This document shows positions 26,001 through 35,747 of a DNA stretch of 36,716 bases, piece by piece. Numbering within the stretch: the stretch's first letter is position 1; the number at the start of each line of letters is the position of its first letter. Origin of the DNA: an uncultured bacterium (GTDB lineage Bacteria; Verrucomicrobiota; Kiritimatiellia; RFP12; UBA1067); assembly GCA_902800055.1 (NCBI GenBank), contig CADCCW010000036.1, forward strand, positions 1 through 36,716, read 5' to 3'. Both the position numbers and the translations under genes were made by a program. The notes below the pieces were generated by a model that was not told the DNA's origin, did no database searches, and worked only from the letters and a program-made list of their open reading frames with translations.

Positions 26001-27553
26001 GTTTCCTGTGCCCCAGGCCAAACGAAGTTGCCGAGAATATATACTACAAATCCAACCCAGAACTGGTAACGGCTGTGTTGCAGCCTTATAAGGACAGTTG
26101 GCAGCCGGTCATGACCAACTCCTGGCCTGTTGCAAATAGCACTGTGATGGGACGCAGGATAATGTGGTGGGAGACTGATTGTTTGGCGAAGATCACTTTT
26201 GCCTACTACAACGGCACTGGCAAGGCGGAATATCAGTATTATCTGAAGAATGCAGGCAGGACGATCGAGGAATTGCCAGAACCGGCTGCCGATCTAGAGT
26301 ATGATGAGAAGAAATACGGGGATTTCCTTGGCTGGTTTACAGATCCCTACGGCGGCGAGGAAGTTGAAGAGGGATGCGATGTCACGACTTCTACGGTGCT
26401 GTATGCCCATTGGAGCGGAAACGAGATTGACGATTCTGAAGAAGGCGACTATGACTTCTCCACCGCGCACACATACAACGGCTATGTGCTTGACAATGGA
26501 GCATTGGTGGGGAGTGTGCAGATAAAAATCGGCAAGGGGCGCTACAGCAAGGCTGATGAGGAGACCAATGCAGTAGCCAACGCGACGTTCCAACTGCTGG
26601 GAGAGGGAAAGGTCGCGGCGAAAGGCGTCCTTCACGAGGACGCAAGCGGCGAGCTTGTACATAGGAAATCAGAGCGGGAACTGACGATTTCCATTGATGG
26701 CAGTACAGTAAGCGGATCGTTTGACGGGCTGGACGTAGTAGCCGGCAGGGATTTCTTCTCGTCTTCTGCAAGGCCGGACACAATCAGGGCGAAGACCGTT
26801 CTTGACGAACTTGGCGGTCTTTACAATGTCGTTCTTTCTGCGATCCCGGATGGTGATTATGCTTTTTATGGGTATGTTGGCATATCGCTGCAGATAGGAC
26901 GGCGCGGGAGTGTCAAGATATCGGGTGCCTTGCCAGACGGCACGAAGCTGACGGCATCCTGTCCGCTAGTCTGCCTTGACGATCAGATATATGTGCCGGC
27001 GGTGATTCCCGCTTATTCGGGCAAGAAGGGCGGTATTGCCTTCATGCTGAATTTCTCGGAAGGTGATATGATCATCGACAATGTATCCGATTGGATTGGA
27101 GCCAAGGGCGAAGCCATTGGAGTCCTTGAAGCAGAGGACGTGTCGGATGTTGCCGGGCTGCAGAATGGGGAGTATCAGTTTGTCGCCGACATCTCAGACT
27201 TTGAGATCGAAGGCGAGACGATTGACGATTCGTTCTCGCCCGACGGGACGGTGATAAGCGTTTTGTCCGGAAGGTGGCGCGTGCCGCGGGCCGATACGGT
27301 GAAATTCGTCCGCGATGAGGGATATATAACAACAAAAGACAATGGCAATCCTTCTGGACTCAAGTTGTCCTACACGGTGAAGACCGGGTTGTTCAAGGGA
27401 AGTTTCAAGGTGTATGGCGTAACCGACGGCGGCAAGTCTAAGAAGCACACAGCGACGGTCTCCGGAGCTGTTGTCAATGGCGTCGGGTATGGCTGCGCAT
27501 ACATTAAGAAGGTGGGAGGCGTGCCCATAGCTGTAGATGGGGGCGTCGAATGA
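23033..27553 (+). CDS. Large exported BspA-type leucine-rich-repeat surface protein
   Basis: This protein has 1506 residues and a clear signal peptide (1-25, cleavage after AFA). Residues about 65-1020 are leucine-rich repeats of the BspA/TpLRR (LRR_5) kind, with recurring AF-x-GC-x-SL-x-x-V-x-IP and SIG-x-x-AF motifs; such proteins of host-associated bacteria and protists bind other proteins or surfaces. Residues 217-408 are eight regular 24-residue units. Around 1056-1128 is an InlB-type B repeat, with FLGWFTDPYGGEEV and a terminal LYAHW. The remaining 375 residues are beta-rich, ending in a region with KTGLFKGSFKVYG, a motif I associate with PVC surface proteins. No sorting signal is recognised. 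G+C is lower than in neighbouring genes. It sits 29 nt after the secretin gene, so it may be a substrate (inference). Confidence 0.88.
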   Translation: MIQKNIFGRIVLVAIAMLMSASAFAQTVIPERDWEYIRIDDEHVSIGNADKSRRVSAIDQGTAGDIEIPLYLRSSMVVNIAEQAFEGCTNLSSVVIPDGVTNIAKRAFYGCTSLTNVVIPASVKTIGELAFYGCKKLQQIKYVNGAEILIGKSAFRDCTSVMSIEISTADNIEVKEGAFTGCTGAKSCELQSKMVSIAEMAFSSYNGGSVCGNITNLVVIANTTASIGDSAFFNCDMLTTADIRADSTASVGNNAFSDCGRLEIVTITAGSTVSINDSAFFRCGSLDAVTISAGSTASIGNSAFSSCAKLCSVAIDAGSAVAVGNSAFSSCGSLDAVTISAGSTASIGNSAFSSCAKLCSVVIDAGSAVSVGNSAFSSCGSLNTVSIIAATTASIGNSAFSGCAKLVTVELPDVLTTLSSNVFYRCSSLQSFSCPTNLTRIAYRAFDTCKALEGVRFNDVLETIDAQAFYGCSSLLELEFPQSIEKIGSRAFEECRAIENIEFKEGDTNLLSASSVEIGDRAFYRCSAATNIVLSQNVKTFGSKAFAQCDALESVALPKNLEAISESAFEDCAKLVTLELPLSLKSIGLAAFRGCTSYCEFLIPTDYVVDIGAKAFYNTKYWNDWPDNCIVENNDYILGFKGNAVSVELPDGCKVIPAGMFEDMTSLTNVIIPSGVVSVGSRAFANSGIVAIELDDAETVGVSAFEGCHGLATVSLSDGLTAIPDNAFKDCTSLSEIDIPDSVNSIGAYAFFDCSSLLTVTGGEAVGSIGDYAFANCTKLEPKRFSSNVIYGVHVFQGCVWDEYVLFPSVGTLREEYPESYSNIRSVVFSSGQTNIVADACLGCAALEYVDIPDSVVSVGSNAFYGCSSVTSVVMAAGLTDIASSAFVGCSNIVLATVSGATPVMTLFPDAYPTIERLAIAQGCETLCEDLFHGCAAFEQIEIPWTVTSIGDRAFYGCTSLGASGVLIPEKVTAIGENAFAFCSSLESVRFLCPRPNEVAENIYYKSNPELVTAVLQPYKDSWQPVMTNSWPVANSTVMGRRIMWWETDCLAKITFAYYNGTGKAEYQYYLKNAGRTIEELPEPAADLEYDEKKYGDFLGWFTDPYGGEEVEEGCDVTTSTVLYAHWSGNEIDDSEEGDYDFSTAHTYNGYVLDNGALVGSVQIKIGKGRYSKADEETNAVANATFQLLGEGKVAAKGVLHEDASGELVHRKSERELTISIDGSTVSGSFDGLDVVAGRDFFSSSARPDTIRAKTVLDELGGLYNVVLSAIPDGDYAFYGYVGISLQIGRRGSVKISGALPDGTKLTASCPLVCLDDQIYVPAVIPAYSGKKGGIAFMLNFSEGDMIIDNVSDWIGAKGEAIGVLEAEDVSDVAGLQNGEYQFVADISDFEIEGETIDDSFSPDGTVISVLSGRWRVPRADTVKFVRDEGYITTKDNGNPSGLKLSYTVKTGLFKGSFKVYGVTDGGKSKKHTATVSGAVVNGVGYGCAYIKKVGGVPIAVDGGVE
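23681..24256 (+). repeat. Eight tandem 72-bp units within the LRR gene
   Basis: Units start at 23681, 23753, 23825, 23897, 23969, 24041, 24113 and 24185, each coding 24 residues of the form T-A-S-I-G-N-S-A-F-S-S-C. Units 4 and 6 encode identical residues and differ at 6 of 72 bases, all silent. Units 5 and 7 are also close, showing that a 144-bp pair was duplicated. Confidence 0.9.
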
Positions 27554-27591
27554 TTTTATTGAAAGATGAAGTTTATGAAAGGAAACAAATA

Positions 27592-28197
27592 ATGAAAGCA
27601 TTAGCTGCAGTTCTGTGTGTAGTTTCGCTGTCGACCGCTTCGCTCTCCGGGGCGCAGCGCGAGAGCGAGTTCGCCTCCAGCGGAAGCTGGACGCCGTTCG
27701 CAATCAGCCTGTTGCCGCCGGTACAGGTTCCCTGCTCGGATTGGGACGTCACTGGGCTGAGGATCGGCATCCTCGCCGCCCGTCACCACAATGTGCTTTT
27801 CCTGAGCGCGAGCGGACTCGTGGACCTTGCCACTGGCGACGTGAGCGGCATCGAGGTGGCGGGGCTCTGCAACCATGCTGGCAAGAGTTCCGGCGCGTTC
27901 CAGGTGGCGGGCGTTCTCAACAGCGTCGACGGCGATTTTGTCGGCGTGCAGGTGGCGGGCGTCTACAATGCGGTCAATGCCGATGCCGCGGGTATGTCGG
28001 TGGCCGCGTTCAACCGCGCCGAGACGATGGAAGGACTGCAGATCGGCCTCTTCAACCGTGCCCGTGCGTTCAGCGGAGTGCAGATCGGCGCGATCAACGT
28101 GGTCGAAGACGGCTCCGAGTGCATCCAGCTCGGCCTCGTCAACGTGATGCGCGACGGCATCTACCCGGTAATGCCGGTGATGAACATCGGCTTCTGA
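27592..28197 (+). CDS. Exported LA_2272-type surface repeat protein
   Basis: The 201-residue product has an N-terminal signal peptide (about 1-21). From about residue 80 on it consists of some six repeats of about 20 residues with the pattern G-h-Q-h-A/G-G-h-x-N-x-V (for example VQVAGVYNAV, LQIGLFNRA, VQIGAINVV, IQLGLVNVM). This fits the LA_2272 surface repeat family, whose function is unknown. The protein ends in Phe after PVMPVMNIGF, as many beta-rich outer-membrane proteins do. The ATG at 27592 was chosen because AGGAAA precedes it and it opens the signal peptide; an earlier in-frame ATG adds 14 charged residues. It follows the LRR gene by 38 nt and precedes a lipoprotein gene. Codon use returns to high G+C here. 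Confidence 0.78.
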   Translation: MKALAAVLCVVSLSTASLSGAQRESEFASSGSWTPFAISLLPPVQVPCSDWDVTGLRIGILAARHHNVLFLSASGLVDLATGDVSGIEVAGLCNHAGKSSGAFQVAGVLNSVDGDFVGVQVAGVYNAVNADAAGMSVAAFNRAETMEGLQIGLFNRARAFSGVQIGAINVVEDGSECIQLGLVNVMRDGIYPVMPVMNIGF

Positions 28198-28215
28198 GCC
28201 GAGGAGGAGATTGGC

Positions 28216-28899
28216 TTGATCGGACGAGTTATGGTGCCGCTGGCGGTTGCGACGGCGGCGATGACCGGGTGCTGGACGTTCAACGAGACCGAGTACCCGG
28301 TGGAGGAGACGACCGCGGCGGTGACTAACCTCTCCGTGGCTGTAATCGGCTACAAGGCGACGTTCACCGACTACGAGCCGGTGACCGGCTACTCCTCGGT
28401 GTATGTGCCCGGCTGGTACGGCTACCGCTACTACCGCCCAGGCAATTTCGAGACCGTCGCCTCCACTGCCTACGTGCCGTTCCGGCGCGAGTCAGACGCC
28501 TGCCTGGTGCGGGCGAAGGAGCGGTTCGAGGACGCTGGCTTCGTCGTCGGCGCGGCGGTGCCGAAGGTGGCGGTGGAGGTGCAGTTTGCTGGGCCGTTCG
28601 ACTCTGACGGGGACCTGAGCCGGGCGCTGCTGTGGTCGGTCGGGACGATCTTCTTCTGCGACTACTCCTCGCAGCGCTGGACGGCGAAGCTGACGATCCG
28701 CGACAACACTGACGGCAGGCTGCTGCTGCGGCGCGAGTTCGAGCAGAAGTATGAGGCGAACGTGTTCTCGCTCATTCCGCTTTTGGGGCCGGCGTCGTGC
28801 GACAAGACCAGTTCGGCGGCCATGCAGTGCTGGTGCCTCTCTGCGCTCACCGACCGCACCGTCGCCGTCGCCACCGCCTTCCTTGCAGGAGTCAAGTAA
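28216..28899 (+). CDS. Predicted lipoprotein of unknown function
   Basis: The product has 227 residues from a TTG start, which is supported by GAGGAGGAG 7 nt upstream. The N terminus is a short signal peptide ending in AAMTGC, a lipobox with the lipidated residue at Cys19; the Met at -3 is slightly unusual. A Tyr/Gly-rich stretch (about 60-80, PGWYGYRYYRPG) follows, then a mixed alpha/beta part with hydrophobic helices near 130-145 and a GPASCDKTSSAAMQ segment toward the end. I recognise no family. It is 18 nt behind the LA_2272 protein and probably acts in the envelope with it. tex follows after 2 nt. Confidence 0.7.
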   Translation: MIGRVMVPLAVATAAMTGCWTFNETEYPVEETTAAVTNLSVAVIGYKATFTDYEPVTGYSSVYVPGWYGYRYYRPGNFETVASTAYVPFRRESDACLVRAKERFEDAGFVVGAAVPKVAVEVQFAGPFDSDGDLSRALLWSVGTIFFCDYSSQRWTAKLTIRDNTDGRLLLRREFEQKYEANVFSLIPLLGPASCDKTSSAAMQCWCLSALTDRTVAVATAFLAGVK

Positions 28900-28901
28900 A
28901 G

Positions 28902-31133
<2,232 letters not shown>

Positions 31134-31151
31134 GCGGATGCTTCGCTGCGG

Positions 31152-32036
31152 CTATTGGTTGAGGAGCAGGGAGGAAGGGGCCGTCGCCGCCGTCTCGCGC
31201 GGCTTGAACTTCTGGCCGGCCTCGACCTCAAGGCACATCTGGTAGATGTCCTGCCAGTTGGTGACGCGGTAGTCGCGGTCCTTGACTAGCATCGACTCGA
31301 GCAGCTGGCAGAAGCCCTCCGATAGCGCCGGACGGTAGGAGCGCGGGTCGCGCGCCTGGCTCGTCGGGCTGCAGTGGGCGCGCATCGTGTCCTCGTTGCC
31401 GAGGCCGGGGAAGAGGGTGCGGCCGGTGGAGAGGTGATAGAGCGTGGCGGCGAGCGAGTAGATGTCGGAGCGGCAGTCGACCTCGACGTCGCCGTAGACC
31501 TGCTCGGGCGAGATGTAGGCCGGGGTGCCCATCACCTGGTCGGGCGGCTCGAGCGTCCCCTCGCGCTGCTCGTAGCGGTGGAAGATCCCGAGGTCGGTGA
31601 GCTTCACCACGCCCTCGGAGTTGATCATGATGTTCTCCGGCTTGATGTCGCAGTGCACCACGCCGTGGTCGTTCCAGGCGACGTTGAGCGCGGCGGCCAC
31701 CGACTCGCAGATGAGCAGGCAGTCGGCCTCGCCGACGTGCTGCTTGCGGCGGAGGAGGTCGCCGAAGGTGTAGCCGTCGACGTACTCCATGATCATCCGG
31801 CAGCCGTCGCCGTCCTGCTCGAAGCCGTATGCCTTGACGATGCCGGGGTTGTCCATCTCCTCCATCACCCGCTCCTCCTCGCGGAAGGACGCGATGTCGC
31901 GGCCGCTCGCGGCGAACTCGCCGGCGAGCACCTTGACGGCCACGTAGCAGCCGCGCGACTCGTCCCAGGCCTTCCAGACCGTGGACATGCCGCCTTCGCC
32001 GACGCGCTCGAGGAGCTTGATTCCGTTGCCTGACAT
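31152..32036 (-). CDS. Serine/threonine protein kinase (Hanks type)
   Basis: This is a 294-residue cytosolic eukaryotic-type kinase with no membrane helix. The glycine loop is GEGGMSTV (13-20), the ATP-binding lysine is Lys35 in VAVKVL, the catalytic loop is HCDIKPEN (128-135, HCD in place of HRD), and the DFG position is DLG (148-150). Activation and substrate-binding segments follow as GTPAYISPEQ (170-179). The usual C-terminal membrane helix and PASTA domains of bacterial kinases are absent; the last 20 residues are loose and Ala/Ser-rich. The ATG at 32036 lies 2 nt after the regulator's stop; an alternative ATG at 32051 would overlap it. It is the last gene of the hisC-paaK-kinase-regulator cluster. 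Targets are unknown. Confidence 0.93.
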   Translation of the reverse strand: MSGNGIKLLERVGEGGMSTVWKAWDESRGCYVAVKVLAGEFAASGRDIASFREEERVMEEMDNPGIVKAYGFEQDGDGCRMIMEYVDGYTFGDLLRRKQHVGEADCLLICESVAAALNVAWNDHGVVHCDIKPENIMINSEGVVKLTDLGIFHRYEQREGTLEPPDQVMGTPAYISPEQVYGDVEVDCRSDIYSLAATLYHLSTGRTLFPGLGNEDTMRAHCSPTSQARDPRSYRPALSEGFCQLLESMLVKDRDYRVTNWQDIYQMCLEVEAGQKFKPRETAATAPSSLLLNQ

Positions 32037-32038
32037 TT

Positions 32039-33397
32039 CTATATGCCCCATTCCCTGAGCTTGCGGTGGAGGGTGCGCCGCGAGATTCCGAGCGCGTCCG
32101 CCGCGGCGGTCTTGTTGCCGCCAGCCGCCTTGAGCGCGGCGAGGATCTGGGCCTTCTCGACGTCTGCGAGCGAGGCCGTGGGCGCCGTCGCGGCGGCTGG
32201 CGCGGCCTCTGCCGTCGCGGCTGGCGCGGTCGGCGCGAGGATCTCGGCGGGGACGTCGTCCAGGGTCAGCGTCTCGCCGGCGGCGAGCACGACCATCTTC
32301 TCGACCGCGTTCCGGAGCTGGCGCACGTTGCCCGGCCAGGAGTACGCCTCGAGCGCCTTGAGCGCATCCGCCTCGATTCCCTTGACACGGCCCTCGCCGG
32401 CGGCGGAGAACTCGGCGATGAAGCGTTCGACGAGCGGCGCGATGTCGGAAGGGTGGTCCTTGAGCGCCGGCATGCGGATGTCGATTACGTTGAGCCGGTA
32501 GAAGAGGTCTTCGCGGAACTTGCCCTCGGCGACGAGCGAGAGGAGGTTGCGGTTGGTGGCGGCGACGAGCCGGAAGTCAACCGGTTTCTCGAAGGACGAG
32601 CCAAGCCGCCGCACGCATTTCGTCTCCAGCGTACGCAAGAGGGCGATCTGGGTGGCGAGGTCGATCTCTCCGATTTCGTCGAGGAACAGGGTGCCGCCGC
32701 CGGCTTCCTCGATGCAGCCTTTCTTGCCGTCCTTGAGCCCGCCGGTGAAGGTGCCGGGCTCGTAGCCGAAGAGCTCTGACTTGAGCAGGTCGGCGGAGAA
32801 GGCGGAGCACTCGACCGCCACGAAGGGCCCTGCGGCGCGCTTCGAGAGCGCGTGGATCGCGCGCGCGGCGAGCTCCTTGCCGGAGCCGCTGGGACCCTCG
32901 ACGAGTACCGTCGCGTCCGACGGCGCCACTTTGCGGATGGTGCGGTAGATCGACTCAAGCGCCTTGGAAGAGCCGGTGAAGCCGTTGAGCGCGCCCTCCG
33001 CCGCGTTTTCGGCGGCGGGACTCATGGCGCTTGCGCCGTCGACCGCCTGGGCGACGCGCAGCTCAAACGCCTTCATGTCGGTGATCGGCTTCTGGAAGAA
33101 GTCGGCGGCGCCTTCCTTCATCGCCGCGACGGCAAGCTCGACCGTGCCGTAGGCGGTGAGCAGGATGGCGGCGAGGCCGGGGTGGATTTCGCGGGCGCGT
33201 CGGAGCAGGGTGACGCCGTCCTCCCCGGGCATGCGGATGTCGGAGATCATCAGCGCGAGGTCGGGGGTGGCGCGCACGATCTCGAGCGCGGCGTCGGCGT
33301 CCGGGGCGAGCAGGCATTCGTAGCTCGGGCGGAACCAGCGCGCGAGCGTGTCCCGTAGCGGTTTTTCGTCGTCGACAATCAGGATCTTCGGTTTCAT
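32039..33397 (-). CDS. Sigma-54-dependent response regulator (NtrC family)
   Basis: The 452-residue product has a receiver domain (1-120, phospho-acceptor Asp53 in ISDIRMPGEDG, Lys103), an AAA+ domain (about 140-375) and a Fis-type helix-turn-helix (about 415-450, GGNKTAAADALGISRRTLHRK). Walker A is EGPSGSGKE (168-176), and Walker B is GGTLFLDEIGE (about 234-244). The sigma-54-contacting loop, normally GAFTGA, reads GTFTGG (215-220), so two of its positions differ. It would activate sigma-54 promoters when phosphorylated by the kinase encoded directly upstream, with which it overlaps by ATGA. The start at 33397 was chosen by the receiver domain start; the open frame extends much further upstream without sense. 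Its target genes are unknown. Confidence 0.95.
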   Translation of the reverse strand: MKPKILIVDDEKPLRDTLARWFRPSYECLLAPDADAALEIVRATPDLALMISDIRMPGEDGVTLLRRAREIHPGLAAILLTAYGTVELAVAAMKEGAADFFQKPITDMKAFELRVAQAVDGASAMSPAAENAAEGALNGFTGSSKALESIYRTIRKVAPSDATVLVEGPSGSGKELAARAIHALSKRAAGPFVAVECSAFSADLLKSELFGYEPGTFTGGLKDGKKGCIEEAGGGTLFLDEIGEIDLATQIALLRTLETKCVRRLGSSFEKPVDFRLVAATNRNLLSLVAEGKFREDLFYRLNVIDIRMPALKDHPSDIAPLVERFIAEFSAAGEGRVKGIEADALKALEAYSWPGNVRQLRNAVEKMVVLAAGETLTLDDVPAEILAPTAPAATAEAAPAAATAPTASLADVEKAQILAALKAAGGNKTAAADALGISRRTLHRKLREWGI

Positions 33398-34449
33398 TTG
33401 AGCTGGCGTACGCGTCTTTCGATTCGGGGGATGCGGATGGTGAACGAGGTGCCCTCGCCTGGCGCGGACTCCACCGAGATGGTGCCGCCGTGTTCGTTCA
33501 CGATGCGTTTCGAGATCATCAGCCCGAGACCGGTGCCTTTCTCCTTGGAGGAGCGGTAGGGCTCGAAGATGTGGCCGAGCTGCTCGGCGGGGATGCCGGG
33601 GCCGTTGTCCTTCAGCACCGTCACGACGGCGTCGTCCTCGTCGCGGACGGAGATCGAGATGGTGCTGCCGTCCTTGATCGCCTCCAGCGAATTCTTGATC
33701 AGGTTGAAGAACACCTGCTGCATCTGGTCGGGGTCGATGGCGACAGCCGGGAGCGCGGCGGGGATGTCCGTGTCGACGCGGATCGAGCGCTCCTCGAGCT
33801 GGGGACGGAACGCGTTGATGCACTCGCGGATCGGCTGGTCGATGGAGCCAGGACGCAGCGCGGGACGGGAAGGGCGCAGCGCATGGAGGAAGCCGCGGAT
33901 GATGCTGTCGAGCCGCTTCACCTGGGTCTTGCAGATTTCGATGGATTCGGTGTCGGTGGGGTCGCGCTCGAGCAGCTGCAGGTTCATTGCGATCGCGTTG
34001 AGCGGGTTGCCGATCTCGTGGGCGACGCCGGCGGCGAGGTCCCGCACCGCCTTGGTCGCGCCGATGCGCAGCTCCTCCTCGGTGCGCGCGCGCTCGGCGG
34101 TGATGTCGCGGAGGTAGACGATTGTCTCGTCGTCGAGCGGTATCGTCTGCACCTCCAGCGTGCGCGCCTCCGGGTAGGTGACGGCGATCTCGCGCCTCGA
34201 GGCGACTCCGTGGGGAAGGTTGAGCGACGGGAGTGCGTCCTCGGGCTCCACTCCGAGCAGCTCCCTGGCCGCAGGGTTGGACTGGATCACCGCTCCGTTT
34301 GCGTCGAGGCGGATGAAGCCCTCCTTGAGCGCGTTCAAGAGCTTCTCCGCGTGCGTGAGCTCGTCGGAGACAAGCTCGTACTGCTCGCGGAGATGTCCGG
34401 CGTCGAGCTTGGCGATGTGCTTGCGCACTCCCTTGAAGAAGTTCCTCAT
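33394..34449 (-). CDS. Soluble PAS-containing sensor histidine kinase
   Basis: The 351-residue kinase has no signal peptide or membrane helix, so it senses a cytosolic cue or a protein partner. A short coiled-coil start (about 10-45) leads to a PAS domain (about 40-118, with LKEGFIRLDANGAVIQSNPAA). The HisKA box contains phospho-acceptor His144 in GVAHEIGNPLNAI. The ATPase domain shows N253 in FFNLIKNSLEAI, DNGPGIP (281-287) and GTGLGL (305-310). This domain pattern is NtrB-like. It overlaps paaK upstream and the NtrC-type regulator downstream by 4 nt each, making a cognate pair very likely. The start at 34449 is fixed by the overlap with paaK. Confidence 0.94.
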   Translation of the reverse strand: MRNFFKGVRKHIAKLDAGHLREQYELVSDELTHAEKLLNALKEGFIRLDANGAVIQSNPAARELLGVEPEDALPSLNLPHGVASRREIAVTYPEARTLEVQTIPLDDETIVYLRDITAERARTEEELRIGATKAVRDLAAGVAHEIGNPLNAIAMNLQLLERDPTDTESIEICKTQVKRLDSIIRGFLHALRPSRPALRPGSIDQPIRECINAFRPQLEERSIRVDTDIPAALPAVAIDPDQMQQVFFNLIKNSLEAIKDGSTISISVRDEDDAVVTVLKDNGPGIPAEQLGHIFEPYRSSKEKGTGLGLMISKRIVNEHGGTISVESAPGEGTSFTIRIPRIERRVRQLK

Positions 34450-35747
34450 TTCCTCCGGTTGTCGATCACGCGCTTGATCTTGCCCTCGCTCCGCGGCAGC
34501 GTGCCGGGCGCGACGAGGGTGATCTTCGGCGAGAGGCCGACGATCTCCTTGATCGACGCGGCGACGCGCTTCCTGATCGCCTCCATGCCGGAGATGGTGT
34601 CGGTGAACGCACTCGCCACCACCTCGACCTTGATCTCGAAGCGGTCCATGGTGTCGGTGGACGAAAGCTCGATCATGTAGTGCGGCGCGACTTCCGGCAC
34701 CTTCATGAGGCACGCCTCGATCTGGCTCGGGAAGACGTTGACGCCGTGGATGATGAGCATGTCGTCGGAGCGGGCGTGGACGCGGTCCATGACGCGCATC
34801 GTGCGCCCGCACTTGCACTTTTCCACCTGGAGGCGCGAGAGGTCGCGGGTGCGGTAGCGCACCATCGGGGTGCCGAGGCGGTCGAGGGTGGTGAAGACAA
34901 GCTCGCCTTCCTCGCCGTCGGGCAGCGGCTGGAGGGTGTCGGGGTCGATGATCTCCGGGTAGAAGTGGTCTTCCCAGATGTGCAGCCCGTGCGAGTGCTC
35001 GCAGTTGCCGGCGACGCCGGGGCCGGCGATCTCGGTGAGGCCGTAGATGTCGTGGGCGGCGATGCCGGAGATCTCCTCGATTCGCGCGCGGATCTCGTCC
35101 GTCCACGGCTCCGCGCCGAAGACGCCGTGCTTAAGCTTGGTGTCGCGGCGGAAGTCGACGCCGAGTTTCTCGGCCACGGTGGCGAGGTGGAGGAAGTAGC
35201 TCGGCGTGCAGCAGATGACGGTGACGCCGAGGTCCTTCATGAGCATGATCTGCTTCTCGGTGTTGCCGGCGCCGGTCGGCAGCACCGCGCAGCCGAGCTT
35301 CTCCGCGCCGTAGTGGGCGCCGAGCCCGCCGGTGAAGAGGCCGTAGCCGTAGGAGACCTGCACCACGTCGTCGCGGGTGATGCCGTACATGGCCATGCAC
35401 CGGGCGACGCCCTCGGTCCAGATCGCCACGTCGCCGGCGGTCTGCGGGATGCAGATCGGCTTGCCGGTGGTGCCGGAGGAGCAGTGGAAGCGGTTGATCT
35501 CGCTCATCGGCGCGGCGGTGAGCCCGAGCGGGTACTCGTCGCGCAGGTCCGTCTTCTTCATGAAGGGGAACTTCGCGAGGTCCTTGAGCGTCACGAGGTC
35601 GCGCGGCTTGACGCCCGTTTCGTCGCAGCGGCGGCGGAAGAGCGGCACGCGCTCGTATTCGTAGGGGATGAGGGTCTGGAGCTTCTTGAGCTGCAGCGCC
35701 CGGAGTTCGGGCACTGGCATGAAGTCGTTAGCGGAGATTGAGTTCAT
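34446..35747 (-). CDS. paaK: Phenylacetate-CoA ligase family protein
   Basis: The 433-residue adenylate-forming enzyme activates an aryl acid, such as phenylacetate or indoleacetate, with ATP and CoA. Motifs in order: CSSGTTGKP (89-97, phosphate-binding loop), GVFGAEPWT (about 220-228), DIYGLTEIAGPG (about 243-254), YRTRDLS (about 318-324) and SDDMLIIHGVNVFPSQIE (about 346-363), the hinge and C-terminal signature of PaaK. Length fits the family. The ATG at 35747 overlaps the hisC end by 20 nt and has AAAGG upstream; a later ATG at 35720 lacks a ribosome-binding site. In anaerobes such enzymes often handle aromatic amino-acid breakdown products; the exact acid is unknown here. Confidence 0.93.
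   Translation of the reverse strand: MNSISANDFMPVPELRALQLKKLQTLIPYEYERVPLFRRRCDETGVKPRDLVTLKDLAKFPFMKKTDLRDEYPLGLTAAPMSEINRFHCSSGTTGKPICIPQTAGDVAIWTEGVARCMAMYGITRDDVVQVSYGYGLFTGGLGAHYGAEKLGCAVLPTGAGNTEKQIMLMKDLGVTVICCTPSYFLHLATVAEKLGVDFRRDTKLKHGVFGAEPWTDEIRARIEEISGIAAHDIYGLTEIAGPGVAGNCEHSHGLHIWEDHFYPEIIDPDTLQPLPDGEEGELVFTTLDRLGTPMVRYRTRDLSRLQVEKCKCGRTMRVMDRVHARSDDMLIIHGVNVFPSQIEACLMKVPEVAPHYMIELSSTDTMDRFEIKVEVVASAFTDTISGMEAIRKRVAASIKEIVGLSPKITLVAPGTLPRSEGKIKRVIDNRRK

Noticed and set aside
33398..33823. Upstream extension of the response regulator frame to 33823.
   Set aside because: The extra 142 residues are an Arg/His/Pro-rich shadow of the histidine kinase gene; the receiver domain begins at 33397.
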